This document shows positions 26,340 through 34,915 of a stretch of 64,000 bases of DNA, in pieces. The position numbers and the translations under genes are program-made. Origin of the DNA: Chitinophaga parva (GTDB lineage: Bacteria; Bacteroidota; Bacteroidia; Chitinophagales; Chitinophagaceae); the NCBI RefSeq assembly GCF_003071345.1, contig NZ_QCYK01000002.1, positions 620,001-684,000 on the forward strand, given 5' to 3'. The number at the start of each line of letters is the position of its first letter. The first letter of the stretch is position 1. A model generated the notes under the pieces. That model was not told where the DNA came from. It searched no databases and saw only the letters and a list, made by a program, of their open reading frames with translations.

Positions 26340-28940
26340 TTATTTGTTGAAAACCGCTACCAGCCTGGTAAAGGCCACACTGCGTTTACTATTCACCACA
26401 AAAAGGTAAATGCCATTGTGCAGGGATGCAATATTCAACGGCACGTTGTTGCCCATGGCCCGGGTTTGCAGCACGCGCTGCCCGTTCAGTGCATATACAT
26501 CTACCAGGTAATTTTCACTGGGGTCCGGGCCATCCAGGTAGATGGTGCCGGAAGCAGGATTGGGGTAGAGGTACTTGCAGGGAGCTGCGCCACCATGGCC
26601 ATTTTGAGACGGCGGTGTTTTCACCGGTGCTTCGTCAGGGTAGGTGAAGGGATAGTCAATGCGTGCCTGCTGGAACTGGATCTCCAGCTGGTCTGTCCAG
26701 CCAAAAGCGGTATCTGCCTGTTGCTTCAGGTTATAGCCTGCAGCGCCACTCCAGAAGTGCACAAACTCGCCCATGTTCATGCTCTTGGAGTAAGCCCCGT
26801 CATGCTGCGGGAAGTATTGCGATACCAGGAGGAAATACCGGGACAGGGCCTGGCTGGAATCTGCAGAACGGTCATAGATGGGGTAGAACCAGTTCTTGAA
26901 CCACTGCGTGTTCTTGCGCGGAAAATCATCGTACTGGGTCTGCATCTGCGTGTACAGGTCGTTTTTCAGGTAGGCGTATGCAGGGCCCATGTGGTTGTAC
27001 ACGTCATACACGAAGATCTCCGCCCATTTGCTGTCGCCCCAGAGGCCAAAGGCAGGCGATCCCCATACATCATCAGCAGATCCTTCCACGATATGGCACA
27101 TCTCGTGCACGCTGGCGCCATGGTTCCAGTTGCCGGTATCGGCCCAGTTGCCCGCTACATCTGTGACGTTGCGGTAGTCGTGCGATGAATCAAAGACCAC
27201 GGAGGGGTGCCCGCCACTGTAAATGCTGGTGGGCGGCATGCTATGCAGTACCACGTACAGGCGCGGATCGCAGAAAGAGCCGTAGTTCTTTTTTACATAC
27301 TGCCACGCGGAGGTGTAGAAGGCTTTCGTCCACTCGCTTTGCTGGCGGTCCACCGCGTAGTCAAAGTACATGGCAATGTCATTGTTCATATACACGCGGT
27401 CCAGCAGGGCGCGGTGCTCATACCAGTGTTCCTGCCAGGTGGCTGGTGGTGCATCCGGTACGGTACGTGCGCTGGCATAGGCCCACGCAGAAGTACCATA
27501 GGCATTTTCTGCGCGCAGGCGGTAATAATATTGCGTCATAGGATGTAGGTGGCGGTGGAAGTATGCGGAACTGTTGGCATCCAGCGCCACTTCGCTGTTC
27601 CAGTGCAGGCTGTCTGCGGAATATTGCAACACGTACCCCGTTTCATTCATCGCACTGTCTGTCCAGGACAGGGCCAGCTGGTAGGGTGAGTTGCCGTACA
27701 CCTGGAACAGGCCTGGCTTTGCGGGCTTGTTTTTATTCACCTGGCCGTTGCCATCGCCCATCAGCTGGAAGTCCGCCAGTTGCAGGTCATTACCGCCAAT
27801 GCTGGTAAGGATGCGCAGGCGGTAGTACTTGTAACTTTTGGTATTGGTGAGCGGGTACAGTTTGCGTTGGTGCCGGTCTATGAAATACTCCATGTGGCGG
27901 GTGTCCAGCGGCGTCCAGTTACTGCTGTCTGCAGAAGCTTCCAGCACCCAGTCGTATGGATCACGCTCCGGCGCATCATTGCCGGAAGTAACAGCGTATT
28001 GCTTTGCGGTAGCGCCCCCATCCAGCACATAGGTAAGGTTGTCAAAGCTGCGGTAGCAGTACAACTTGGTGTAGATGTTATCATCAAAGGCCTGTTGTAT
28101 GCCTTCTGCATTCCGGATGTTCCAGGTGTCATACACCCGCTTGTCGGCAAAGCGGTTCAGGCTGGGCAGATCCGCCAGGGTGTTGGATCTTGCGGATACC
28201 GTTGGGGAGGGTTTGGACACCCCGTTGCTATCCAGTACGCGCAGGCGGTAGAGCAGCAGTGCATTAGAGCGCACGTTTGCATCCGTGTATTGTTTGGCCG
28301 GCAGGGCAGCGGTGTCTATCGTTACAAAGTGGATGCCGTCATCACTGCGGCTTATCACCATGCCTTTGGCTTTTTCATTGCCGGCATTGCTCCATCGGAT
28401 CACTACATCCTGGCGCTGTGCTTTGGCTGTAGGCACGGGCGGGGTAAGGTCATTGGAGTAATCCATCAGTTCCAGCTCCGCGATCTCGGTAACGGGGCTG
28501 CCGCTGTTGAAGAAGATAATAAGTTGGTACGATGTGTAAGGTACCGGGCTCGCAATCTTAAAAACCTTGCGTTCACCCGCGGTAAAGGATATGCCAAACT
28601 CCGCGTCCAGTGCGGTCCATGCTTTGCCATCCGGCGCACCAAAGAGCATCCAGCCGGCTGGATTGCGGGCCAGGGAATCTGTGCCCACAGTAATGGCATA
28701 GCGCAGTACTTCACTCACTTGGTCGCTTTGATAGGTGATGTGGATCTGCTGGCTGGCTGGCGCTATGTACGAAGTAGCAGTGTTGCCATCCGCCAGTTTG
28801 GAAATACCCTGGGCAGGGTCGGCCGGTTCAAAATCAGTGGTCAGCGTGCCGCCATCCCGCAGGATGTTTTGTGCGCACACTTCCCCCGTTGCGCACAGCA
28901 ATGCCATGCACAAGGCAGCTTTGTGTAAAAAGGAATGCAT
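26340..28940 (-). CDS. Secreted multi-domain protein: discoidin, FN3 and HExxH peptidase-like, T9SS type A
   Basis: Exported protein of 866 residues with a signal peptide (ending near VCAQ). Order: an F5/8 type C-like domain (about 30-155), an FN3-like domain (~165-250), a second F5/8-like domain (~265-395), another FN3 (~405-490, NSPYQLALSWTDSAMNETGY-type), then a domain (~500-760) with the zinc-peptidase motif HEMCH followed by IVEGSADD, resembling the basic-secretory-protein peptidase family. The final ~75 residues (YLYPNPASGTIYLDG ... NGIYLF) are a type A T9SS sorting domain. Probably a surface or extracellular protein acting on glycans or glycoproteins; catalysis is inferred from the motif only. 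Transcribed alone. Confidence 0.85.
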   Translation of the reverse strand: MHSFLHKAALCMALLCATGEVCAQNILRDGGTLTTDFEPADPAQGISKLADGNTATSYIAPASQQIHITYQSDQVSEVLRYAITVGTDSLARNPAGWMLFGAPDGKAWTALDAEFGISFTAGERKVFKIASPVPYTSYQLIIFFNSGSPVTEIAELELMDYSNDLTPPVPTAKAQRQDVVIRWSNAGNEKAKGMVISRSDDGIHFVTIDTAALPAKQYTDANVRSNALLLYRLRVLDSNGVSKPSPTVSARSNTLADLPSLNRFADKRVYDTWNIRNAEGIQQAFDDNIYTKLYCYRSFDNLTYVLDGGATAKQYAVTSGNDAPERDPYDWVLEASADSSNWTPLDTRHMEYFIDRHQRKLYPLTNTKSYKYYRLRILTSIGGNDLQLADFQLMGDGNGQVNKNKPAKPGLFQVYGNSPYQLALSWTDSAMNETGYVLQYSADSLHWNSEVALDANSSAYFHRHLHPMTQYYYRLRAENAYGTSAWAYASARTVPDAPPATWQEHWYEHRALLDRVYMNNDIAMYFDYAVDRQQSEWTKAFYTSAWQYVKKNYGSFCDPRLYVVLHSMPPTSIYSGGHPSVVFDSSHDYRNVTDVAGNWADTGNWNHGASVHEMCHIVEGSADDVWGSPAFGLWGDSKWAEIFVYDVYNHMGPAYAYLKNDLYTQMQTQYDDFPRKNTQWFKNWFYPIYDRSADSSQALSRYFLLVSQYFPQHDGAYSKSMNMGEFVHFWSGAAGYNLKQQADTAFGWTDQLEIQFQQARIDYPFTYPDEAPVKTPPSQNGHGGAAPCKYLYPNPASGTIYLDGPDPSENYLVDVYALNGQRVLQTRAMGNNVPLNIASLHNGIYLFVVNSKRSVAFTRLVAVFNK

Positions 28941-29240
28941 AAAAATGGGTTTACCTAAACGACCCCGGTGATTCGCTCGTTTGGTTGGTTAAAAATGAAA
29001 TGCTGTCTTTTTGCTGAAAACAAGCGTTTGCTGAAAATGGATACTGGTTGATTAAATAATGATTGGTTGAAATTGATGGGCTGAAAACAAAAAGCAATGT
29101 AAAATACAACCCATAATGCTGGAATGCAACCCCGCTTGCTTTTATTTTTTCAGCCCGTTAAAAAATCATCAGCCTTCGGCAAAAAACAATTGCTGACTGG
29201 CCAGCGGATTAAGTATTTTGCCCACATAAAATTTCGCGTT
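28941..29240. other. Divergent intergenic region, AT-rich with short repeats
   Basis: About 300 bases with no supported gene. GCTGAAAA recurs three times (near 29010, 29030, 29080) and GGTTGATT/GGTTGGTT-like words are scattered. It must contain promoters for the 28940 gene and the SDR at 29241; a weak plus-strand candidate is TATTTTG near 29214. A frame open upstream of 29241 has no family similarity. Confidence 0.5.
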
Positions 29241-30011
29241 ATGGAATTGTTTCAGTTAAATGGGAAAAAGGCCGTGGTAACCGGCGGTGGCAGCGGCATA
29301 GGCCAGGCCATCGCTACGGTGTTTGCCGCCCGGGGTGCGCAGGTGCATATCCTGGAGCTCAATGCAACTGCTGCCATGAGCACCCTTGAAACCATTGAGA
29401 AAGCAGGTGGCAAGGCAGAAGTATATGCCTGCAACGTGGCCGACCAGGCAGAGGTGATCAAGGCCATGGAAGCCATTGGCGGTATAGACATCCTTGTAAA
29501 CTGTGCCGGCATTGCCCATGTAGGCAAGCTGGAAACCACTTCAGAATTTGATTTTGACCGGGTATACAGCGTAAATGTAAAAGGCACGTACAACTGTATG
29601 TTTGCCGCCATTCCCCAACTGCGCAAGCAAGGGGGCGGTGTGATCCTCAACGTAGCCAGCATTGCATCTACCGTGGGCATTACAGACCGTTTTGCTTATT
29701 CCATGAGTAAGGGCGCGGTGCTGACCATGACGCTCTCCGTGGCACGGGATTACCTGGCAGAGAACATCCGTTGCAACTGTATATCGCCCGCGAGGGTGCA
29801 CACGCCTTTTGTAGACGGGTTCATTGCCAAAAACTATCCCGGCCGCGAGGCAGAAATGTTTGAAAAGCTGAGCAAGTCACAGCCCATAGGCCGCATGGCC
29901 AAGCCAGAAGAGGTGGCCTGGCTGGCCCTCTACCTCTGCTCTGACCAGGCTGGTTTTATCACCGGTACGGACTACCCGATAGACGGGGGCTTTATCCGGC
30001 TCAACAATTAA
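29241..30011 (+). CDS. SDR-family oxidoreductase
   Basis: Classical short-chain dehydrogenase, 256 residues from ATG 29241 (chosen because MELFQLNGKKAVVTGG fits the family start). It has the nucleotide-binding TGGGSGIG, NCAG, catalytic Ser in NVASIAST, the YxxxK pair in YSMSKGA, and the terminal TGTDYPIDGGF. Asp or Glu after the second strand (HILELN) favours NAD. With the FAH-family hydrolase two genes downstream it resembles the 2-keto-3-deoxy-L-fuconate dehydrogenase plus hydrolase pair of non-phosphorylating fucose or rhamnose breakdown; this substrate assignment is inference. Confidence 0.88.
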   Translation: MELFQLNGKKAVVTGGGSGIGQAIATVFAARGAQVHILELNATAAMSTLETIEKAGGKAEVYACNVADQAEVIKAMEAIGGIDILVNCAGIAHVGKLETTSEFDFDRVYSVNVKGTYNCMFAAIPQLRKQGGGVILNVASIASTVGITDRFAYSMSKGAVLTMTLSVARDYLAENIRCNCISPARVHTPFVDGFIAKNYPGREAEMFEKLSKSQPIGRMAKPEEVAWLALYLCSDQAGFITGTDYPIDGGFIRLNN

Positions 30012-30121
30012 CGCTTCGTTAAAAATGCAAGGGCGCTGGACAAATTGCAGTTTGTTTGTATTTTGGCTGGCGTAATACAGGTAAAAACCCCCTGTGATAG
30101 TCCTCATCTCATTTTGCAAAC

Positions 30122-30910
30122 ATGCGTTACAATTTAGGTCTCATCCTGCCACTTTTGTTCATCCTGGCCGCCTGCAGCCAGCAACCTGCCAGGACCAGCG
30201 CCAGCACGGATACATATTTTGATAAGGATTCCAACTTCCTGCCGGTGCCGGCCGGGGGTAATGTCCAGGTCAATATCGGCTCCCTGGACAAGGAAGAACA
30301 ACTGGTGACCATCAAGGCTAACATTGCCGGCCAGCAGAACGAAAAAGTATTTTCCGTACCGGTGTCCAATGCGATGGACACCGCGGAACTGTATAAGTTT
30401 GTATGGGATACCGCTACCAGCTGCTATATCGCGGTGATGAAAAAGAACATGCAGCCGCGTTATTTCCACGCCAGCATTAAGGAGGGAGACCTGAAGATCC
30501 TGCAGGTAGGTACGCCGCCCATGCGCATCAGCGATTATGCAGACCGCCTCTACGCGGCAGATTCCATTGGCCGTAAAATGGTGAAAAGCCTGCGCCGCCG
30601 TGTACAAAGCGGCTCCGTGCTGGAAGACCTGGTGATAGAGACCAAACAGGTGCAGCCGGACCATGTGGTGATGACGGTGGCCTATGGCGCAGTTTCCAAA
30701 ACAGATACCCTGCTGGTGCCCCACACGCTCAATGCGGGTGTACTGGGCACAGACAAGCCGGAAGAGGTGTCCTACGGCGTGCTGCAGGACGGCCGCTTTG
30801 TGCCTTTGTATAATATCCAGGTGGATGCCGGGCAATTGCGGCTCAAACAAATCAACAAGTTCAACGGTGCTTCGGCCACAGACCGGACGGAGCCTGTACA
30901 ATCAAAATAG
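30122..30910 (+). CDS. Putative lipoprotein of unknown function
   Basis: Exported lipoprotein of 262 residues: signal peptide with lipobox LAAC (Cys19), then a low-complexity Ser/Thr linker and a mixed alpha/beta domain. I do not recognise the family. The stop is 3 nt before the start of the FAH-family gene, so the two are surely co-transcribed; a degenerate -7 box (TATTTTGG) lies about 57 nt upstream of the ATG. It may be an uptake or envelope partner of the catabolic genes around it, but nothing in its sequence shows this. Confidence 0.72.
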   Translation: MRYNLGLILPLLFILAACSQQPARTSASTDTYFDKDSNFLPVPAGGNVQVNIGSLDKEEQLVTIKANIAGQQNEKVFSVPVSNAMDTAELYKFVWDTATSCYIAVMKKNMQPRYFHASIKEGDLKILQVGTPPMRISDYADRLYAADSIGRKMVKSLRRRVQSGSVLEDLVIETKQVQPDHVVMTVAYGAVSKTDTLLVPHTLNAGVLGTDKPEEVSYGVLQDGRFVPLYNIQVDAGQLRLKQINKFNGASATDRTEPVQSK

Positions 30911-30913
30911 CAT

Positions 30914-31765
30914 ATGAAACTGATCAGGTTTGGATTACCGGGACAAGAAAAACCGGGTGTAGCAACGGCCGATGGCATGCTGGATGTAAGCGCCTTTGGC
31001 GAAGATTTTGGCGAACGTTTTTTTGAGACCAATGGCGTGGCCCGCCTGGCGGAATGGCTGGCGGCTAACGCTGCTGCCTGCCCCAAAGTGCCTGCAGCTG
31101 CACGTTTGGGCGCACCTTTCCAGCGCCCCTCCAAGATCGTGTGCATTGGGCTGAACTACAGTGATCATGCCGCGGAAACCGGCGCCCCCATTCCCAAGGA
31201 GCCCATCGTGTTCTTCAAAAGCACTTCCGCCCTGGCAGGCCCTGACGATAACCTGGTGATCCCGAAGAACAGCCAGAAAACAGACTGGGAAGTGGAACTG
31301 GCCATCGTGATCGGGAAAAAAGCAACGTATGTGAATGAGGCAGAAGCGCTGCAATACGTGGCCGGCTACTGCCTGCACAATGATTACAGTGAGCGTGCCT
31401 GGCAGATGGAGCGCGGCGGTCAATGGGTGAAAGGCAAGAGTGCCGACACCTTTGCCCCCCTGGGCCCCTGGCTGGCCACGCCCGATGAAATAGCCGATGT
31501 ACACCAGCTGCGCCTGTGGCTGAAAGTGAACGGCAAAACCATGCAGGACGGCAATACAAAGAATCTCATCTTCAACGTGCCTTTCCTGGTGGCTTACCTG
31601 AGCCAGTTTATGACACTGCTCCCGGGAGACGTGATCTCCACCGGCACTCCCGCGGGTGTAGGCCTGGGCATGAACCCCCAGGTGTACCTGCAGCCTGGTG
31701 ATGTGGTAGAACTGGGCATAGACGGCCTGGGGAGCGCTACCCAGCACGTGGTGGCCTTCCAATAA
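30914..31765 (+). CDS. Fumarylacetoacetate hydrolase-family enzyme
   Basis: 283-residue FAH-superfamily protein. The metal-binding acidic triad is visible as E-x-E in DWEVELAIVIGK and the Asp in HNDYSER; IGLNYSDHAAE and the C-terminal ISTGTPAGVG are family hallmarks. Members cleave C-C bonds of 2,4-diketo acids or act as hydratases or decarboxylases. The combination with an SDR just upstream suggests hydrolysis of a 2,4-diketo-3-deoxy sugar acid (fucose or rhamnose type), although other members act in aromatic breakdown. Last gene before a terminator. Confidence 0.9.
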   Translation: MKLIRFGLPGQEKPGVATADGMLDVSAFGEDFGERFFETNGVARLAEWLAANAAACPKVPAAARLGAPFQRPSKIVCIGLNYSDHAAETGAPIPKEPIVFFKSTSALAGPDDNLVIPKNSQKTDWEVELAIVIGKKATYVNEAEALQYVAGYCLHNDYSERAWQMERGGQWVKGKSADTFAPLGPWLATPDEIADVHQLRLWLKVNGKTMQDGNTKNLIFNVPFLVAYLSQFMTLLPGDVISTGTPAGVGLGMNPQVYLQPGDVVELGIDGLGSATQHVVAFQ

Positions 31766-31785
31766 TGATTGCTGAATTTATGGTG

Positions 31786-31840
31786 CAAAAGCATAAGCCG
31801 TAAGCTGCTTGTTAGCTGCGGGTTATGCTTTTGTGTTTTT
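31786..31840 (+). terminator. Terminator after the FAH-family gene
   Basis: 11-bp stem CAAAAGCATAA (31786-31796) with TTATGCTTTTG (31823-31833), then GTGTTTTT. The 26-nt loop contains AGCTGCTTGTTAGCT, which can form a small inner hairpin. Confidence 0.75.
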
Positions 31841-31851
31841 ATGCAGACGGC

Positions 31852-31882
31852 TTGGCGCTTTGCATTTAAGGATGTAACTTTC
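31852..31882 (+). promoter_or_regulatory. Candidate promoter of the mbnP-mbnH operon
   Basis: TTG at 31852-31854, a 20-bp spacer and TAACTTTC at 31875-31882 (one mismatch to TAnnTTTG), 17 nt before the ATG. This is a plausible Bacteroidota promoter. Confidence 0.45.
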
Positions 31883-31899
31883 TGCGAAAGATTATTCCT

Positions 31900-32649
31900 A
31901 TGAGGCGCTGGCTATGCTGCTTAGTCATTCTCGCATTGGCGGGATGTTCCAAGAGTTCTGATAACAGGAGGTTTGGGAACAATTCTATTCAAATTTCCAT
32001 TAGCAGCGTTGTAAACGGCCACCCGCTTGTGCTCAAAGACAGCACCTATCATAATGCCATTGGCGAAGCCTTTACCGTTACTACCTTCCGTTACTATCTC
32101 AGTAACTTTTCCCTGACCACTTCTACCGGCTCCGTGACCCCGCTACCAAACACGTATTTTCTCGTGAATGAGGCAGACAGCAACTCCCGTACCCTGCTTA
32201 TTACCGGTGTGCCGAACGATGCGTATGCGGCGCTGAATTTCCTGGTCGGGGTAGACAGTCTTACCCAGGCAGGCGGCCCGAAAGATGGTGCCCTGGATGT
32301 GGTGAATGGCATGTATTGGAGCTGGAACAGCGGGTATATCAATGCCAAGTTTGAAGGCACTTCCCCCGTGTCCACCGCGCCGGGCCATATTTTACAGTTC
32401 CATATTGGCGGCTTCCAGGCGCCTTATAATACCATCCGCTCCGTAAGTCTGCCCCTGGCGCAGCCCCAGGTATGGGCTGGCGGTGCACACCTGGTAAAAG
32501 CCACTGCGGACCTGTACCGCTGGTTCAATGTGCCCAATGCGATCAGCTTCGCTAAATTTTATGGCACCATGGAGCCTGATGCAGACGCCGTGAAAGTGGC
32601 GGATAATTACCAGCAGATGTTCACCATCACCAGCATTACCACCCCATGA
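31900..32649 (+). CDS. MbnP-family copper-binding lipoprotein
   Basis: Exported lipoprotein of 249 residues (lipobox LALAGC, Cys16) of the MbnP family. The family pattern is clear: an early beta-strand with FRYYLSNF, a short VDSLTQAGG segment, then the GMYWSWNSGYINAKFEG core and a late HIGGF histidine. Studied MbnP proteins bind copper with histidines and a kynurenine made from tryptophan by the di-heme enzyme MbnH. The next gene, overlapping by 4 bp (ATGA), encodes an MbnH-like enzyme, so the pair is likely functional. No methanobactin precursor or synthesis genes lie nearby, so this is a stand-alone copper (or metal) protein pair. Confidence 0.87.
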   Translation: MRRWLCCLVILALAGCSKSSDNRRFGNNSIQISISSVVNGHPLVLKDSTYHNAIGEAFTVTTFRYYLSNFSLTTSTGSVTPLPNTYFLVNEADSNSRTLLITGVPNDAYAALNFLVGVDSLTQAGGPKDGALDVVNGMYWSWNSGYINAKFEGTSPVSTAPGHILQFHIGGFQAPYNTIRSVSLPLAQPQVWAGGAHLVKATADLYRWFNVPNAISFAKFYGTMEPDADAVKVADNYQQMFTITSITTP

Positions 32650-33698
32650 TCCGTAAAGCCACAGCAGTTGCTCTCCTGATCGCAGCCTGCTGGGCCGTGC
32701 TGGTCATCGCGTGCCGGCATGATGATGCCTTGGTATCTGCACCACACGCGTATCAGCTGGAACTGCCGGATAATTTCCCGCCGGTGCAATATGATTTTTC
32801 CCAGAACCCGCTTACGAAGGAAGGCATTGCCCTGGGCCGGGCCATCTTTTACGATCCCAAGTTATCGGCAGACAGCCAGGTGTCCTGCGCCTTTTGCCAC
32901 CAGCAGTATGCAGCCTTTGGCCACTACGATCATGCGCTGAGCCACGGCGTGTATAACCGCATTGGCACCCGCACGGTGCCCAGTATCTTTAACATGATCT
33001 GGAGCAAAAGTTTTATGTGGGATGGTGGTGTGATCAACCTGGATATGCAGCCGCTTACGCCGCTTACGGATCATAATGAAATGGGAGAGGACCTGCCTGT
33101 GGTATTGAAAAACATGCAGGGAAACGCGCAGTATAAAAAAATGTTCAAAGCGGCTTTTGGTACCGAGGAAGTGACCAGCCAGCGCATGTTTCATGCGGTG
33201 ATCCAGTTTGTGGCCACGCTCAATAGTTTTAACAGCCGCTATGACAGCGTGATGGCGGGTAAGGCTACCTTCAGCCAGGAAGAAGCCGCAGGTTACCAGC
33301 TCTACCAGCAGAAATGCGCCGCCTGTCACAAAGAGCCCTTGTTTACAGATGGCAGTTTCCGCAACAATGGGCTGCCCGTGCAGCCCGCACTGAACGATTC
33401 CGGCCGCATGCGCATCACTAAAAGCCAGGATGATTACCTGAAGTTCAAGGTGCCCTCCCTGCGCAATATCATCCGCACCCAACCCTACATGCACGATGGG
33501 CGCTTTTTCGATATTTACAATGTGTTTGCCCACTATGACCATGGCATTGTGCGGTCTGCCACCCTGGACCCTTTGCTGCAAAATGGCATCCCCCTGGACG
33601 CCGGCCAGCAGCGCCAGCTATATCTTTTTTTAAATACCCTCACGGATTACAAACTGCTGAACGACAAGTCGCTGGCTGATCCTGCCACGCCGCAGTAG
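32646..33698 (+). CDS. Di-heme cytochrome c peroxidase-family protein (MbnH-like)
   Basis: Exported di-heme protein of 350 residues with a lipobox-like end to its signal sequence (VIAC, Cys23). Two heme c motifs, CAFCH (81-85) and CAACH (224-228), the GTRTVPSIFN segment and the MHDGRFF region near the end place it in the bacterial cytochrome c peroxidase/MauG superfamily. Immediate coupling to the MbnP gene supports the MbnH role: oxidation of a partner tryptophan to kynurenine. The alternative is a plain cytochrome c peroxidase removing hydrogen peroxide. Confidence 0.9.
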   Translation: MIRKATAVALLIAACWAVLVIACRHDDALVSAPHAYQLELPDNFPPVQYDFSQNPLTKEGIALGRAIFYDPKLSADSQVSCAFCHQQYAAFGHYDHALSHGVYNRIGTRTVPSIFNMIWSKSFMWDGGVINLDMQPLTPLTDHNEMGEDLPVVLKNMQGNAQYKKMFKAAFGTEEVTSQRMFHAVIQFVATLNSFNSRYDSVMAGKATFSQEEAAGYQLYQQKCAACHKEPLFTDGSFRNNGLPVQPALNDSGRMRITKSQDDYLKFKVPSLRNIIRTQPYMHDGRFFDIYNVFAHYDHGIVRSATLDPLLQNGIPLDAGQQRQLYLFLNTLTDYKLLNDKSLADPATPQ

Positions 33699-33764
33699 CA
33701 GTGCCTGCTCTCAATTTTAACATTTAGAAGCCCGCTTTGGTACAGTGTTTGGCCCTCCGGTGTT

Positions 33765-34223
33765 ATGAAACGGACATACTTGAAATGGTTCAAGCGGGCC
33801 GGGGTATTGGTTTTCAGCTTATTGCTGCGCCTGCCCTTTGTGCACGGGGAACCCATCAAATTGAAGAAAAGTGCGAGTAGTGGCGTGGCCAGTTTCTATG
33901 CAGACAAATTCAACGGCCGCCGTACCGCAAACGGTGAACGCTTCAGCAACCAGGGATTTACGGCGGCACACAACACCCTGCCCTTGGGTACCGTAGTAAA
34001 AGTAACCAATGAGCAGAATGGTAAAACGGTGTTTGTGCGCATCACAGACCGGCTGGCGCGGACCAATCACCGCATGATAGATCTTACGCAGCGGGCTGCC
34101 CGGGAACTGGGCTTCCTGCACAAAGGAGTAGCACACGTGAAGCTGGAAATATCAAAAGGGGAAGACCTGGCGGATACTTTCAGAAGCTCCTGGCTGAGGC
34201 CTTTTTATTGGGGCAACGCTTAA
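33765..34223 (+). CDS. RlpA-like double-psi beta-barrel protein
   Basis: Small exported protein (152 residues) with a signal peptide and a single DPBB domain: SGVASFYADKFNGRRTANGE, TAAHNTLPLGTVVKV and the VRITDR...MIDLTQRAARELGF core, each recognised by its short conserved centre. RlpA proteins are septal-ring lytic transglycosylases acting on peptidoglycan stripped of peptides. This copy has no SPOR domain, and LART replaces the usual GPF after the DR pair, so septal targeting or full activity is uncertain. Followed by a bidirectional terminator shared with tag. Confidence 0.85.
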   Translation: MKRTYLKWFKRAGVLVFSLLLRLPFVHGEPIKLKKSASSGVASFYADKFNGRRTANGERFSNQGFTAAHNTLPLGTVVKVTNEQNGKTVFVRITDRLARTNHRMIDLTQRAARELGFLHKGVAHVKLEISKGEDLADTFRSSWLRPFYWGNA

Positions 34224-34268
34224 ACATTTACATAGTTCTCACATTGTAGCAAATTGAGATTCTCCCAG

Positions 34269-34300
34269 AAAAAAACGCAGCCGTCCAAGCTGCGTTTTTT
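34269..34300. terminator. Bidirectional terminator between rlpA-like gene and tag
   Basis: AAAAAACGCAG ... CTGCGTTTTTT with a stem of about 11 bp and A- and T-runs on either side. Confidence 0.88.
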
Positions 34301-34306
34301 GTTGTT

Positions 34307-34873
34307 TCAATGTTTTTTGTGATGCTTCCAGCAGGTGACCACGTGGTCATCCACCATCCCCACCGCCTGCATAAAGGAATAACAGATCGTACTTCCTACG
34401 AACTTGAAGCCCCGTTTTAACAGGTCCTTGCTCATGGCATCGGAGATGGCTGTTTTAGCGGGCACTTCTCCCATGCTTTTGCGGCTATGCAGCAGTGGCT
34501 TATGGTCTACAAAGCCCCAGATATATTTATCAAAGCTGCCAAATTCTTTCTGCACGGCCAGGAAAGCGTGTGCATTCTTCACCACTGCATTTACCTTTAG
34601 CTTATTGCGCACAATGCCCGGGTTTTCCAGCAGGGAGGCGATCTTGGCATCGTCGTATCTGATGATCTTTTTCACATCCCAGTTGTCAAATGCCTTGCGG
34701 TAATTTTCCCGCTTTACCAGGATGGTGTACCAGCTCAGCCCCGCTTGTGCGCCTTCCAGGTTCAGCATCTCGAACAGGTGGCGGTCATCGTGGCTGGGAG
34801 TGCCCCATTCCTTATCATGATAGTCCATGTAGAGCTGGTCTTTCTCAGACCAGGGACAGCGTTTTTTTTCCAT
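34307..34873 (-). CDS. tag: DNA-3-methyladenine glycosylase I
   Basis: Base-excision repair glycosylase removing 3-methyladenine from alkylated DNA, 188 residues. N-terminal RCPWSEKDQLYMDYHDKEWG start (key residues C6, W8, H19, W23), LFEMLNLEGAQAGLSW and the C-terminal zinc-ligand pair in DDHVVTCW match Tag. The four zinc ligands (Cys6, His19, and His and Cys near the end) are present. Single gene behind DUF4954 on the minus strand, with a 39-bp gap that contains a degenerate GTACAAC heptamer array. Confidence 0.96.
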   Translation of the reverse strand: MEKKRCPWSEKDQLYMDYHDKEWGTPSHDDRHLFEMLNLEGAQAGLSWYTILVKRENYRKAFDNWDVKKIIRYDDAKIASLLENPGIVRNKLKVNAVVKNAHAFLAVQKEFGSFDKYIWGFVDHKPLLHSRKSMGEVPAKTAISDAMSKDLLKRGFKFVGSTICYSFMQAVGMVDDHVVTCWKHHKKH

Positions 34874-34881
34874 CTGAAATT

Positions 34882-34915
34882 GTGCAATGTACAGCGCACA
34901 AGGTACAACATTTTA
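34882..34915. repeat. Degenerate heptamer array, GTACAAC family
   Basis: GTGCAAT, GTACAGC, GCACAAG, GTACAAC, ATTTTAC in the tag-DUF4954 gap, running into the DUF4954 stop codon. Unpaired. Confidence 0.6.
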
